Of a DNA stretch of 64,000 bases, positions 15,941 through 24,339 are shown in pieces. The translations under genes were made by a program, and so were the position numbers. The stretch comes from an uncultured Lachnospiraceae bacterium. Lineage in GTDB: Bacteria > Bacillota > Clostridia > Lachnospirales > Lachnospiraceae. Location: assembly GCA_910578845.1 (NCBI GenBank), contig CAJTSL010000007.1:36089-100088 (forward strand), given 5' to 3'. Numbering within the stretch: the stretch's first letter is position 1; every line of letters starts with the position of its first letter. The notes under the pieces are model-generated. The model had not been told where the DNA came from, searched no databases, and saw nothing but the letters and a program-made list of their open reading frames with translations.

Positions 15941-16801
15941 ATGGAATTAAGAACCGCCGCATCACCAAGAGATGTAAAACACTATACAACGGAACGCCTG
16001 AGAGAAGAATTTCTCATTGACGATCTGTTCAAGCCAGATGAAATCAAGCTCGTATACAGCCATATCGACCGGATCATCACTGGTTCCGCTGTACCTGTGA
16101 AACCATTACAGCTTACGGCAGGCGATGAGCTGCGCGCACAATACTTCTGTGAAAGACGTGAGCTTGGCGTCATCAATATCGGCAATCCGGGCAAAATCAC
16201 AATTGACGGCAAGGCATATGAAGTAGGGCACAAAGAAGGCATGTATATCGGAATGGGATCGAAGGAAATCATATTCGAAAGCATAAATCCATCCGAGCCT
16301 GCTAAATTCTATTTAAACAGCGCTCCGGCTCATATGACTTATCCGACCGTTTTAATCAAACCGGAAGGCGAAGCTGCGGAAGGCGTTGTCATTGTAAAGG
16401 ATGCCAACAAAGTAGAATTAGGCTCTTTAGAGTCCGCAAACCATAGAACAATCTGTAAGTACATCCTTCCCGGACAAGTAGAGAGTTGCCAGCTTGAAAT
16501 GGGCATGACCAAGTTGGAACCAGGCAGCGTATGGAATACGATGCCATGCCATACGCACGACAGGCGAATGGAAGTCTATCTGTACTTCGATATGCCGGAA
16601 GATGCGCTTGTTATGCACTATATGGGCGAGCCTACCCAGACACGCCATATTATCATGAGAAATGAGCAGGCTGTCATCTCCCCGAGCTGGTCGATCCATT
16701 CCGGCTGCGGTACGCAGGCATATACCTTCATCTGGGGCATGGTCGGCGAAAACCAGGATTTTGACGATATGGATGGCTGCGCGATGCAGGATTTGTTATA
16801 A
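15941..16801 (+). CDS. kduI: 5-keto-4-deoxyuronate isomerase KduI
   Basis: 286 residues, slightly longer than E. coli KduI. Cupin fold with the expected metal ligands His204, His206, Glu211 and His253, offset by eight from those of the E. coli enzyme. It converts 5-keto-4-deoxyuronate (DKI), formed from unsaturated galacturonate after lyase action, to 2,5-diketo-3-deoxygluconate. 140 bp after uxaC in an AT-rich gap, with an AAGAAAGGA site before the ATG. No polysaccharide lyase or GH105 is in the window, so its substrate must come from enzymes encoded elsewhere. Confidence 0.95.
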   Translation: MELRTAASPRDVKHYTTERLREEFLIDDLFKPDEIKLVYSHIDRIITGSAVPVKPLQLTAGDELRAQYFCERRELGVINIGNPGKITIDGKAYEVGHKEGMYIGMGSKEIIFESINPSEPAKFYLNSAPAHMTYPTVLIKPEGEAAEGVVIVKDANKVELGSLESANHRTICKYILPGQVESCQLEMGMTKLEPGSVWNTMPCHTHDRRMEVYLYFDMPEDALVMHYMGEPTQTRHIIMRNEQAVISPSWSIHSGCGTQAYTFIWGMVGENQDFDDMDGCAMQDLL

Positions 16802-16854
16802 AGAGCGCCAATGTAACAAAAGCGTGTCCCACAACGATTTGTATATAATACAAC

Positions 16855-16986
16855 GGATAATTGCGAAACTCCCTCTCCCTAACCAGAATCTGGGCAAACA
16901 AGGAGGGGAGTTGCCACCGTATCCGGCTCCTGTTTTATTGATTCAGACAGGACTCGTGGCGTGAAGCAGCCGTTTCACAATTACCC
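16855..16986. repeat. ~132-nt palindromic element with inverted ends
   Basis: The outer arms 16855-16869 and 16972-16986 match in 13 of 15 inverted positions (GGATAATTGCGAAAC against GTTTCACAATTACCC). Inside are further pairings: CTCC/GGAG, GCCAC/GTGGC and TCCTGT/ACAGGA. It fills most of the kduI-RpiB gap, ending 33 bp before the start at 17020. It may be a MITE-like repeat or a folded 5' leader. No second copy was seen in this window. Confidence 0.55.
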
Positions 16987-17019
16987 AGGGTAAAATAATA
17001 AAAAGGAGTATATTACAAA

Positions 17020-17658
17020 ATGAAAATAGCTTTGATTAACGAAAACAGCCAGGCTGCAAAGAATGAGATGATCTATAATACCTTAAAGGCAGTCGTAGAG
17101 CCCATGGGGCATGAAGTATTCAATTACGGTATGTATTCTGCGGAAGACGAGCATCAGCTTACGTATGTGCAAAACGGTATCCTTGCTGCTGTCCTGTTGA
17201 ATTCCCAAGCGGTAGACTATGTCATTACAGGATGCGGCACCGGTGAGGGCGCTATGCTCGCATGCAACTCTTTCCCGCAGGTACTATGCGGCCATATTGA
17301 ATCACCACTTGACGCTTATCTCTTCTCACAGGTTAATGACGGCAACTGTATCGCACTTCCCTTCGCTGAGAATTTCGGCTGGGGCGGCGAGCTGAACCTG
17401 ACTTATATTTTCGAGAAATTATTCTGCGCACCGGGCGGCGGCGGCTATCCGAAAGAAAGAGTCGTTCCGGAACAAAGGAACAAAAAAATCTTAGATGAAG
17501 TGAAGAAAGTGACACATAACGATATGGTATCCATCCTTGGGCAATTAGACCAGGAATTGGTAAAAGGCGCATTAAGCGGAGAACACTTCTCCGAATATTT
17601 CTTCGCCAACTGTAAAGACGATGCGATTGCAGATGCCGTGAAGAAAGTTCTCTCTTAA
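17020..17658 (+). CDS. RpiB/LacAB-family isomerase, DhuI-like
   Basis: 212 residues, longer than ordinary RpiB (about 150). The family's active-site loop is present as Gly-Cys72-Gly-Thr-Gly-Glu-Gly. The extended C-terminal third resembles the RpiB-like proteins of streptococcal glycosaminoglycan operons (DhuI), which isomerise 4-deoxy-5-hexosulose uronate without relation to KduI. Its place directly after kduI supports a uronate substrate; a pentose- or galactose-phosphate substrate is the alternative. A structured ~130-nt element lies between it and kduI, and AAAAGGAG precedes the ATG. A terminator follows. Confidence 0.82.
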   Translation: MKIALINENSQAAKNEMIYNTLKAVVEPMGHEVFNYGMYSAEDEHQLTYVQNGILAAVLLNSQAVDYVITGCGTGEGAMLACNSFPQVLCGHIESPLDAYLFSQVNDGNCIALPFAENFGWGGELNLTYIFEKLFCAPGGGGYPKERVVPEQRNKKILDEVKKVTHNDMVSILGQLDQELVKGALSGEHFSEYFFANCKDDAIADAVKKVLS

Positions 17659-17669
17659 GCAAGACAAAA

Positions 17670-17713
17670 GCCTCCCGTTCTCCTATCAGTAACCAGATAG
17701 GAAAAAGGGAGGC
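17670..17713. terminator. Bidirectional terminator between convergent genes
   Basis: GCCTCCC (17670-17676) pairs with GGGAGGC (17707-17713), with an inner CCTATC/GATAGG stem. AAAA lies before it and CTTCT after it, so it can serve the RpiB-like gene on the plus strand and stop read-through from the opposite side. The GH78 gene ends at 17752. Confidence 0.75.
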
Positions 17714-17751
17714 CTTCTAAAATTATATATTCATTGTATTAATTATATTAA

Positions 17752-19974
17752 TCATAGAGGCTCCTGCACATCAATTCCCTCAAACTGATAGTTCCCGGCA
17801 TCAACATCCCTTTCTGTGCCATCCGGCAATACCAGTCTTGTCGCAACAGGCGTTGTAAAGCATATCGTAGCTTTATCCCCTTCCACGCGCCATGCCATCT
17901 TGATCTCGCCTGCACGGCTGCGGTAGCTCCCTTCCACATGCCCTAAGCGGCTGTCTACAAACGGGTGCAGTCTCACCTTGGCATAACCTGGCTCTAATGG
18001 CTGGATGCCCAGTATATAACGATAGTAGAACTCTCCCACGCTGCCAAACGAATAATGGTTGAACGATACCATATTATCACCGCTCATCTTGCTTTCATTC
18101 ACGGTCCCGTCCGGACGCAGCGCATCCCAGCGCTCCCACGTTGTTGTCGCCCCACAATTGACCTGATAGAGCCATCCCGGGCAGTTTTCGTTTAATAAGA
18201 GATCGAATGCCAATTTTTCATACCCGTTATCGGCTAATAACGGCAGTAAATGCTGCGTGGCAAAAAAACCTGTCTGCATCCCTTCTTCCCGGATTTTCTC
18301 TATCAGCTTGCAAAAGCAGGCATCCCAGAGTTCTCCTTTAGGAATTACCATTTGCAGTGCCATAATATAAGCGCCCTGATAATCGTCTTTCATCTTTCCA
18401 TCTTTTTTGACAAATGCTTTAAGATATGCGGTGAGCGTCTTATCCAATTGATTCCTATAGTGCGCCGCATCCTCCTTTTTCCCCAACAGATCTGCTGTTT
18501 CGGACAGGATGCGTAAGTCATTGACAATAAAAGCATTGGAGACCGGTCCGTTATGCATCGCCATATATTTGACATCCTTGCCCGGAGCAAGCCAATCCCC
18601 AAGACTTGGCGAAACCCATAGGTCTTTTTTCCCCATTAGCCCTTTACCCATATGACGGATTTCACATTCCACATGTGCCTTCATGCTCTCATACTGCTCC
18701 CGGAGATAAAAGAATTCCCCATACTGCTGCCATAAAAGCCAAGGCAGGATGGTAACCGCATTCCCCCATCCGAGCATGCTCATAAATCCGATCCCCTCCG
18801 GCCCGCGTGCCGGCACGACAGGCGCTACATAGCCTTCCGTATTATCCATCTGCGTATAGCGGATATCTTTTAAGAATTTAGCGAGAAATGCTTCCGTATC
18901 ATAATTATAAGCGCCAGTACGCGCGAACACATGCCCATCGCCTGTATATCCCATCCGTTCGTCACGTTGCGGGCAATCTGTCGGGACTTCCAGATAGTTG
19001 CTCCTCTGTCCCCAGACCTGATTCCGGTATAGCTGTTCCACTTTCTCATTCCCACAAGAGAAGTACCCTGTCCGCTCCATCCGGCTATGCACCACATACG
19101 CCCGCAAGAGACCCTCCTCATATTCCACGCCCGAAAGCTCTACATAACGGAATCCCATAAAAGTAAATCGTGGGCGGTATTTTTTCGTTTCCGCGCCTTT
19201 ATAATATATTGTTTCGGCCTTTGCTTTCCGCAAATTCTTCGTATACAAGCTTCCGTCCGCATTCAGGATTTCCCCGTGCCGAAGCTTCAACATCTCACCA
19301 TGCATATGCGCAGGGTCGATCTCCACTATACCGGCAAAATTCTGTCCAAAATCCAGTATTGTCACGTCTCCATGCCTAACCGCCGACAAAACATCTATGC
19401 TTTCCTCTACCCCCGTATACAGAATGCCCTCTTCCAATGCCTCCGGCACTTTGCCTGCATATGCAATAGGTTTTGTGCCCAGCGCGCGTAGGTCATTGGC
19501 ATGATAAATCTCACCGTCATAAATCCCGGCATACGTATACGGACTCTCCAACATGGTTACGGTACCGTCATTGCTAGTATAGACTGTTGTGCCGCATTCT
19601 TTTTCCACCGTCAAAATCCACGCTACAGCCGTATGCTCTCCGTAAACCTGACATTTATTCTCAAACGTATACCGCCCGCAATACCATCCCTGTCCCAGAT
19701 AAACCTGTAAACAGTTCTCCTGCTCCGCCACCATTTCCGTCACATCATAAGTCTGTACCTGAAGCATGCGGTGATAATAAGTATATCCTGGCGCAAACAT
19801 GATATCGCCTATCTTCTCTCCGTTTATTTCCGCTTCATAGATGCCTAATGCGGTAATGCAAAGCGTCGCCTTCCGTACGCCATCACCGGGAAATACTTGG
19901 CGAAATACATCTACGGCTCCTTCTATATAAGGTGTATCAGCCTGGATAAACTGTTCTTTCAATTCTTCATACAT
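17752..19974 (-). CDS. Alpha-L-rhamnosidase, glycoside hydrolase family 78 (short form)
   Basis: 740 residues. The (alpha/alpha)6 catalytic domain carries the GH78 signature Val-Pro-Thr-Asp-Cys-Pro-Gln-Arg-Asp-Glu-Arg-Met-Gly; the Glu in Asp-Glu-Arg is the likely acid. The second conserved Glu is in Thr-Thr-Thr-Trp-Glu-Arg-Trp-Asp. Beta-sandwich domains flank it, and it is shorter than the 935-residue paralogue at 40598. It releases L-rhamnose from rhamnogalacturonan oligosaccharides or plant glycosides. No signal peptide, so cytoplasmic. Third gene after GH2 and an isomerase, 18 bp behind the latter. A second helical C-terminal module, present in the paralogue, is absent. Confidence 0.92.
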   Translation of the reverse strand: MYEELKEQFIQADTPYIEGAVDVFRQVFPGDGVRKATLCITALGIYEAEINGEKIGDIMFAPGYTYYHRMLQVQTYDVTEMVAEQENCLQVYLGQGWYCGRYTFENKCQVYGEHTAVAWILTVEKECGTTVYTSNDGTVTMLESPYTYAGIYDGEIYHANDLRALGTKPIAYAGKVPEALEEGILYTGVEESIDVLSAVRHGDVTILDFGQNFAGIVEIDPAHMHGEMLKLRHGEILNADGSLYTKNLRKAKAETIYYKGAETKKYRPRFTFMGFRYVELSGVEYEEGLLRAYVVHSRMERTGYFSCGNEKVEQLYRNQVWGQRSNYLEVPTDCPQRDERMGYTGDGHVFARTGAYNYDTEAFLAKFLKDIRYTQMDNTEGYVAPVVPARGPEGIGFMSMLGWGNAVTILPWLLWQQYGEFFYLREQYESMKAHVECEIRHMGKGLMGKKDLWVSPSLGDWLAPGKDVKYMAMHNGPVSNAFIVNDLRILSETADLLGKKEDAAHYRNQLDKTLTAYLKAFVKKDGKMKDDYQGAYIMALQMVIPKGELWDACFCKLIEKIREEGMQTGFFATQHLLPLLADNGYEKLAFDLLLNENCPGWLYQVNCGATTTWERWDALRPDGTVNESKMSGDNMVSFNHYSFGSVGEFYYRYILGIQPLEPGYAKVRLHPFVDSRLGHVEGSYRSRAGEIKMAWRVEGDKATICFTTPVATRLVLPDGTERDVDAGNYQFEGIDVQEPL

Positions 19975-19992
19975 TATAAGATCCTCCGTTTC

Positions 19993-20841
19993 TTAGAAAT
20001 ACGCATTCAGGAATTTAGCGCTACATTCAAAACTTTTCACCGGGCTCTTATCAATCCAGTTCCGGTGGCTCTCGAGGATAACCGCATCTATGGGAGCAGC
20101 CTTAGCTTTCTCAGATAGAAGCGCTAACGGCATAGCACCAGTTCCCAATTCCATACTGTCACTTTTAAGGATCGGCGTCATACATGGCCCTGTCTGTTTT
20201 GTCCCCCGGTCATTGATATGCCAGAGCTTCATCCGCTTCCCTAACGCCTCCATGACATCCAGAGGATTCTCGCCGCATTCTGCACACCAGTAGCTGTCAA
20301 ACTCAAAATTCACAAAAGCCGGGTCCGTCTCATCGATTAGTATCTGATATGCGTTCCCACCTCCGGAAACCTGTAGGAACTCGCAATTATGATTATGATA
20401 GAGCAAATTAATCCCTTCCGCTTTCAGAGCCTCTCCTGCCTGATTCAGACGGGCAGCAAGCTTTTTCACCTCGTTTGCATCATTGTACGGAAAACGGTAC
20501 ATCCCTGTCACAACAATCTTCCCTGTGCCAAATGCTTTCGCCTCTTCCGCTATCGCTACAGGATTTCTCTCAATGCTGCCAAGATCCTGATGGACTGACA
20601 CGACTTGTAGCCCGCTTTCCGCTACAAGCCTCTTCCAATCCAGTTTACCACCATTCCCAACCGGCATCCCTGCGGCTTTTGTCATCATCTTCACCATAAA
20701 GCTGCTCGGATGGATCATGAACCCACACAACTCAATGCCATCATAGCCGGCGGCTTTCATCTTCTTCATCGTATCGGCTGCCTGCGCTTCTTTGTTCATC
20801 ACGGTTCCTAACATGAATTGCTGCACTGCCTTTATCGCCAT
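19993..20841 (-). CDS. Sugar phosphate isomerase/epimerase-like TIM-barrel protein
   Basis: 282 residues of the xylose-isomerase-like TIM barrel. Likely metal ligands are the Glu in Gly-Ile-Glu-Leu-Cys-Gly, His in Tyr-His-Asn-His-Asn-Cys-Glu, Asp in Phe-Glu-Phe-Asp-Ser-Tyr, His in Leu-Trp-His-Ile-Asn-Asp and Glu in Ile-Leu-Glu-Ser-His. It lies between GH2 (6-bp gap) and GH78 in one operon, so it probably handles a sugar those enzymes release or an oxidised derivative. The exact substrate is unknown. It is not closely similar to the isomerase at 6223. Confidence 0.82.
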   Translation of the reverse strand: MAIKAVQQFMLGTVMNKEAQAADTMKKMKAAGYDGIELCGFMIHPSSFMVKMMTKAAGMPVGNGGKLDWKRLVAESGLQVVSVHQDLGSIERNPVAIAEEAKAFGTGKIVVTGMYRFPYNDANEVKKLAARLNQAGEALKAEGINLLYHNHNCEFLQVSGGGNAYQILIDETDPAFVNFEFDSYWCAECGENPLDVMEALGKRMKLWHINDRGTKQTGPCMTPILKSDSMELGTGAMPLALLSEKAKAAPIDAVILESHRNWIDKSPVKSFECSAKFLNAYF

Positions 20842-20847
20842 TTTCCC

Positions 20848-23022
20848 TTACTCCTTCCTGATCTTCTGCAAGACGCGGTTAAGTTGCTTTATGCTTTCTT
20901 CCTCAATATCCCCCGCCTGCTTCAATAGGCTGATTAGCGTCATACGCCCCATCATACGCTGCAAGGCTGGATTGTCTTTCACCGCGTCCGCTACATCGCC
21001 TCTTGCGGCAGCTCCTTTTTCCATCATTTGGTTGACGATTGCGCCAGCCTCCGGATTGGCGCGTAAATCCGCTAATGTGTCAGAGACGGAAAAGCACTCA
21101 GGATGGAATTCTTCCTGATCAAACCAATTGACCACATCCTGTTTCTTCACGAAAATATATTCCGGGTTTTCTTGCTCCACTCTCCGTATCGTCACCGTCT
21201 CGCTCATATCTGCTGCTTTTGCTTCTATTGTATGTTCCCCCACAATAGGCACCTGAAAACAGAAAACCCGGTGGGCGCATATGCTCTCTAGCAGCTTCCC
21301 ATCGACATAGAGAGACACTTCCCCGGCATTGGAGTAGACCTTTACTTCTGTCACGTCCTCCGCCCGCTCTATGTAGCGGCTCCCGCATATATGGAGCATC
21401 GGCTCTTTATTCCATGCTGCCTTATATAGATAGAAAGCGTCTTTTCTTGTCTGTCTGTCAAAAGTAACCAACCCTTTCTGGTTCTCACCATGTTTGCCGC
21501 CCTCATCTCTTCCGTCAGCCGCAAAGTCAAACAGATTCCATACATGGGTTGCCCACAGCCATGGGCGTTTCTCAATCATTTCCAGCATATGTTCATGATA
21601 TAATGCCTGATAGCTTTCCGTATAATCGCCCTTTTCCGGCTTGGCGCTCTGAAACTTTGGGTTGGCGTCTGCGCCATATTCACTGAACCCAATCGGGCGG
21701 TCAGGATACTTCTCATGGAATTCATCGAAAAATTCATCGTTTTGTGACAATTCTCCCAAATACCAGCCAAAATATAAATTATAGCTATTCACATCCGGGA
21801 TCTCCAAAATAGGACTATCCGTTTCTAACATGAAGACATTGGCCATTGTCGTCAGACGGGTCGCATCCATCCGATGGCACAAATCATTTAATAACCTATG
21901 GTTCTCCAACAAATCTTCATTGACGGCGCTTGCCGCAGTAATCTCATTGCTTAACCCCCAGACTACGATAGAAGGATGATTATAGCATTGGGCGATCAGC
22001 TCCTCCATTTGCTTGAGCGTATTCTCCCTTCCATTTTTCATATGCATCGTAATATAAGGAATCTCCGCCCACACGATCATACCGTTCTCATCGCATAAGT
22101 CATAGAATTCCTGGGCGTGCTGATAATGTGCAAGCCGTAACGTATTGGCGCCAATCTCTCTTACAATCTCCATGTCCCGCTTATGATGTTCCATCGTCAA
22201 GGCATTTCCAACGCCTTTGCAATCCTGATGACGGCTGACGCCACGCAACGGGTAACTCTGTCCGTTTAACAGGAAACCTTTTTGGGCATGGATCTCAAAA
22301 TAACGGCAGCCGAAACGTGCAGAAATTTCATCTCCGCTTTCTAATGTCGCTGTCGCCGTATATAGATACGGGTCGTTCACGCCGTCCCATAAATGCGCGT
22401 TTTCGATGACAAATTCTGCAACCGCATGTCCATTATCCGGCATTACTTCCCGGCTCATCTCCCCTATCGCCATCGTTACCTTGCCGTCTCCCTGCTGCCA
22501 GGTCTCTACGGTAATTCTCGCGGAATTGGTCCCCGGTTCCACCACCGGCGTTACTTTTATGCCCGGCGCGCCACAATAAGATAAATCGAAATGGCTCGCC
22601 GGCACGATGATCAAATTCACATCGCGGTATATGCCACCATAAAATGTAAAATCTGCCTTTTGCGGGTAAATTGTATCGTTATCACTATTGTCTACCGAAA
22701 TACAAAGCTCATTTTGCTCTTGTAAACCTTCTGTCAGTTCTACACGGAACGTCGCGTACCCTCCCTGATGGCGCGCCAGCTCTTTCCCGTTTAAGCTCAC
22801 TACGACAGACATGGCTGCACCATTGATTTCCAGAAAAACCTTTTCCCCGTTTTCTAACTTAGGCTTTTCCATGCTGCACACATATTGGCACTCACCGCGG
22901 TAATAATCGTTGCCGCCGTCCTGCCCGTCAACCGCATTCCAAGTATGGGGCAACGTCACTTGCCTGCCCTCTCCCTTCTGGTAAAATGTCCAATTCTCAT
23001 TGAAAGAAATAATTTTTCTCAT
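20848..23022 (-). CDS. Glycoside hydrolase family 2 (beta-galactosidase/beta-glucuronidase type)
   Basis: 724 residues. The N-terminal jelly roll contains Leu-Pro-His-Thr-Trp-Asn-Ala. The TIM barrel carries the GH2 hallmark Thr-Leu-Arg-Leu-Ala-His-Tyr, the acid/base Glu in Gly-Leu-Ser-Asn-Glu near 357, and the nucleophile Glu in Phe-Ser-Glu-Tyr-Gly near 446. The last ~85 residues form a helical module not expected for GH2, shared with GH2 at 43448 and GH78 at 40598. It removes a terminal beta-linked galactose, glucuronate or similar residue in the cytoplasm. First gene of the operon GH2-isomerase-GH78 and divergent from an AraC regulator 88 bp away. Confidence 0.9.
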   Translation of the reverse strand: MRKIISFNENWTFYQKGEGRQVTLPHTWNAVDGQDGGNDYYRGECQYVCSMEKPKLENGEKVFLEINGAAMSVVVSLNGKELARHQGGYATFRVELTEGLQEQNELCISVDNSDNDTIYPQKADFTFYGGIYRDVNLIIVPASHFDLSYCGAPGIKVTPVVEPGTNSARITVETWQQGDGKVTMAIGEMSREVMPDNGHAVAEFVIENAHLWDGVNDPYLYTATATLESGDEISARFGCRYFEIHAQKGFLLNGQSYPLRGVSRHQDCKGVGNALTMEHHKRDMEIVREIGANTLRLAHYQHAQEFYDLCDENGMIVWAEIPYITMHMKNGRENTLKQMEELIAQCYNHPSIVVWGLSNEITAASAVNEDLLENHRLLNDLCHRMDATRLTTMANVFMLETDSPILEIPDVNSYNLYFGWYLGELSQNDEFFDEFHEKYPDRPIGFSEYGADANPKFQSAKPEKGDYTESYQALYHEHMLEMIEKRPWLWATHVWNLFDFAADGRDEGGKHGENQKGLVTFDRQTRKDAFYLYKAAWNKEPMLHICGSRYIERAEDVTEVKVYSNAGEVSLYVDGKLLESICAHRVFCFQVPIVGEHTIEAKAADMSETVTIRRVEQENPEYIFVKKQDVVNWFDQEEFHPECFSVSDTLADLRANPEAGAIVNQMMEKGAAARGDVADAVKDNPALQRMMGRMTLISLLKQAGDIEEESIKQLNRVLQKIRKE

Positions 23023-23110
23023 GGAAACCCTCCTTACTATTTGTTACAATATTCTTAACTAGCAATTTCATTGCACGATCACCCATACTTACCCTTTGGA
23101 GATTATTCAT

Positions 23111-24322
23111 ATGGATATCGAACAAAACCTGGCTCTTTTTCAAGAACTGCTCTGCTGTGGCAATAATATATATACTTGGCGCTATGATCATGAAGGGCAT
23201 TTGCTGCATACTAATTGCCCCCATGGCGCTTTTCTCGATACCGCCTTTTCCTTCTTAGGCTGTAAGGAAAAAGCGCTGCAAATTGGCATGAGCGGCTCAC
23301 AGCCACAGGCGGTCGGGACATCTTTTGGCTTAATCTGGGGACTTGACTTCCTCTACCAAGAAGATACTTTTGCGCAAATGGTTGTCATCGGCCCTGTCTT
23401 TTCACATAATATTTCCAGCCGGGACATTGAAAGCGGCTTCGATCATTATACCGATGCTAAGATCAGTCTTGCATGGAAACACCGCCTTATCAATACCTTC
23501 GGTGAAATCCCGGTCGTCCAGCACATCCTTTTCACCCGCTACCTGTTAATGCTCCATTATTGTCTCACAGGAGAAAAGCTAGATGCAAGCGATACTGCCA
23601 TCCAGCAGTCCATATCCGATGCCGCTCCCGTGGACGCCAAGCGTGACAGGCACCGTATCTGGATGACGGAGCGGACTCTGCTTGATATGGTCAAAAACGG
23701 CGACTTACATTATAAAAACGCTTTAAGCGACTCCCTTCTGATCAGCGAAGGAGTCCCCATTCATGGCAAAGACCCTCTACGCCAGGCGAAGACATCCGTT
23801 ATCGTTTTCACCTCTATTGTCTGCCGCGCTGCAATAGAAGGCGGCCTATCGCCCGAAGCGGCTTACTCTCTGGGGGATTCTTATATGCAATCCGCCGAAA
23901 ACGCCCGCACATATGATGAAATCCGCTCTATACCTACCCTGATGTATGATGATTTTATCCGTCGTGTACACAAGATAAAACAAAATCCAAAACTCTCTAC
24001 ACCGATTGCCCAGTGCAGAGATTATATCGAAATGCATCTGGAAGAAAAGATACATGCCAAAGACTTAGCCAACCTGGTCGGTTATACCGAATATTATCTG
24101 ACCCACAGATTCAAAGAAGAAACCGGTCTTTCTTTTAATGATTATGTGAAACATGCTAAGATCCGGCGCGCCCAAATTCTCTTGCGCAACACGGACATTC
24201 CCGTCCAGGAGCTTTCCGATCTGCTCTGCTTTAGCAGCAGGAATTATTTCAGCCGGGTCTTTTCTGAAATCGTAGGCTGTACCCCGGTTGCATTTCGGGA
24301 GAAATCCAACCAGGACACCTAG
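23111..24322 (+). CDS. AraC-family regulator of the first glycosidase cluster
   Basis: About 403 residues. The last ~100 residues hold the two helix-turn-helix units of AraC proteins (Tyr-Tyr-Leu-Thr-His-Arg-Phe-Lys and Ser-Ser-Arg-Asn-Tyr-Phe-Ser-Arg-Val-Phe). A large N-terminal sensing region ends in a helical stretch with Ala-Ala-Ile-Glu-Gly-Gly-Leu-Ser, as in its paralogue at 52603. It is transcribed away from the GH2 operon and probably activates it in response to an oligosaccharide. An ATG at 23111 is used; a TTG at 23096 is in frame but lies at the GGAG site. Ends 17 bp from the convergent symporter gene with no terminator between. Confidence 0.9.
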   Translation: MDIEQNLALFQELLCCGNNIYTWRYDHEGHLLHTNCPHGAFLDTAFSFLGCKEKALQIGMSGSQPQAVGTSFGLIWGLDFLYQEDTFAQMVVIGPVFSHNISSRDIESGFDHYTDAKISLAWKHRLINTFGEIPVVQHILFTRYLLMLHYCLTGEKLDASDTAIQQSISDAAPVDAKRDRHRIWMTERTLLDMVKNGDLHYKNALSDSLLISEGVPIHGKDPLRQAKTSVIVFTSIVCRAAIEGGLSPEAAYSLGDSYMQSAENARTYDEIRSIPTLMYDDFIRRVHKIKQNPKLSTPIAQCRDYIEMHLEEKIHAKDLANLVGYTEYYLTHRFKEETGLSFNDYVKHAKIRRAQILLRNTDIPVQELSDLLCFSSRNYFSRVFSEIVGCTPVAFREKSNQDT

Positions 24323-24339
24323 ATTTATCCGGTAGCCAT

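Noticed and set aside
16855..16986. Known riboswitch or T-box
   Set aside because: No T-box specifier/antiterminator motif or familiar riboswitch core could be recognised; it is kept only as an unassigned palindromic element.
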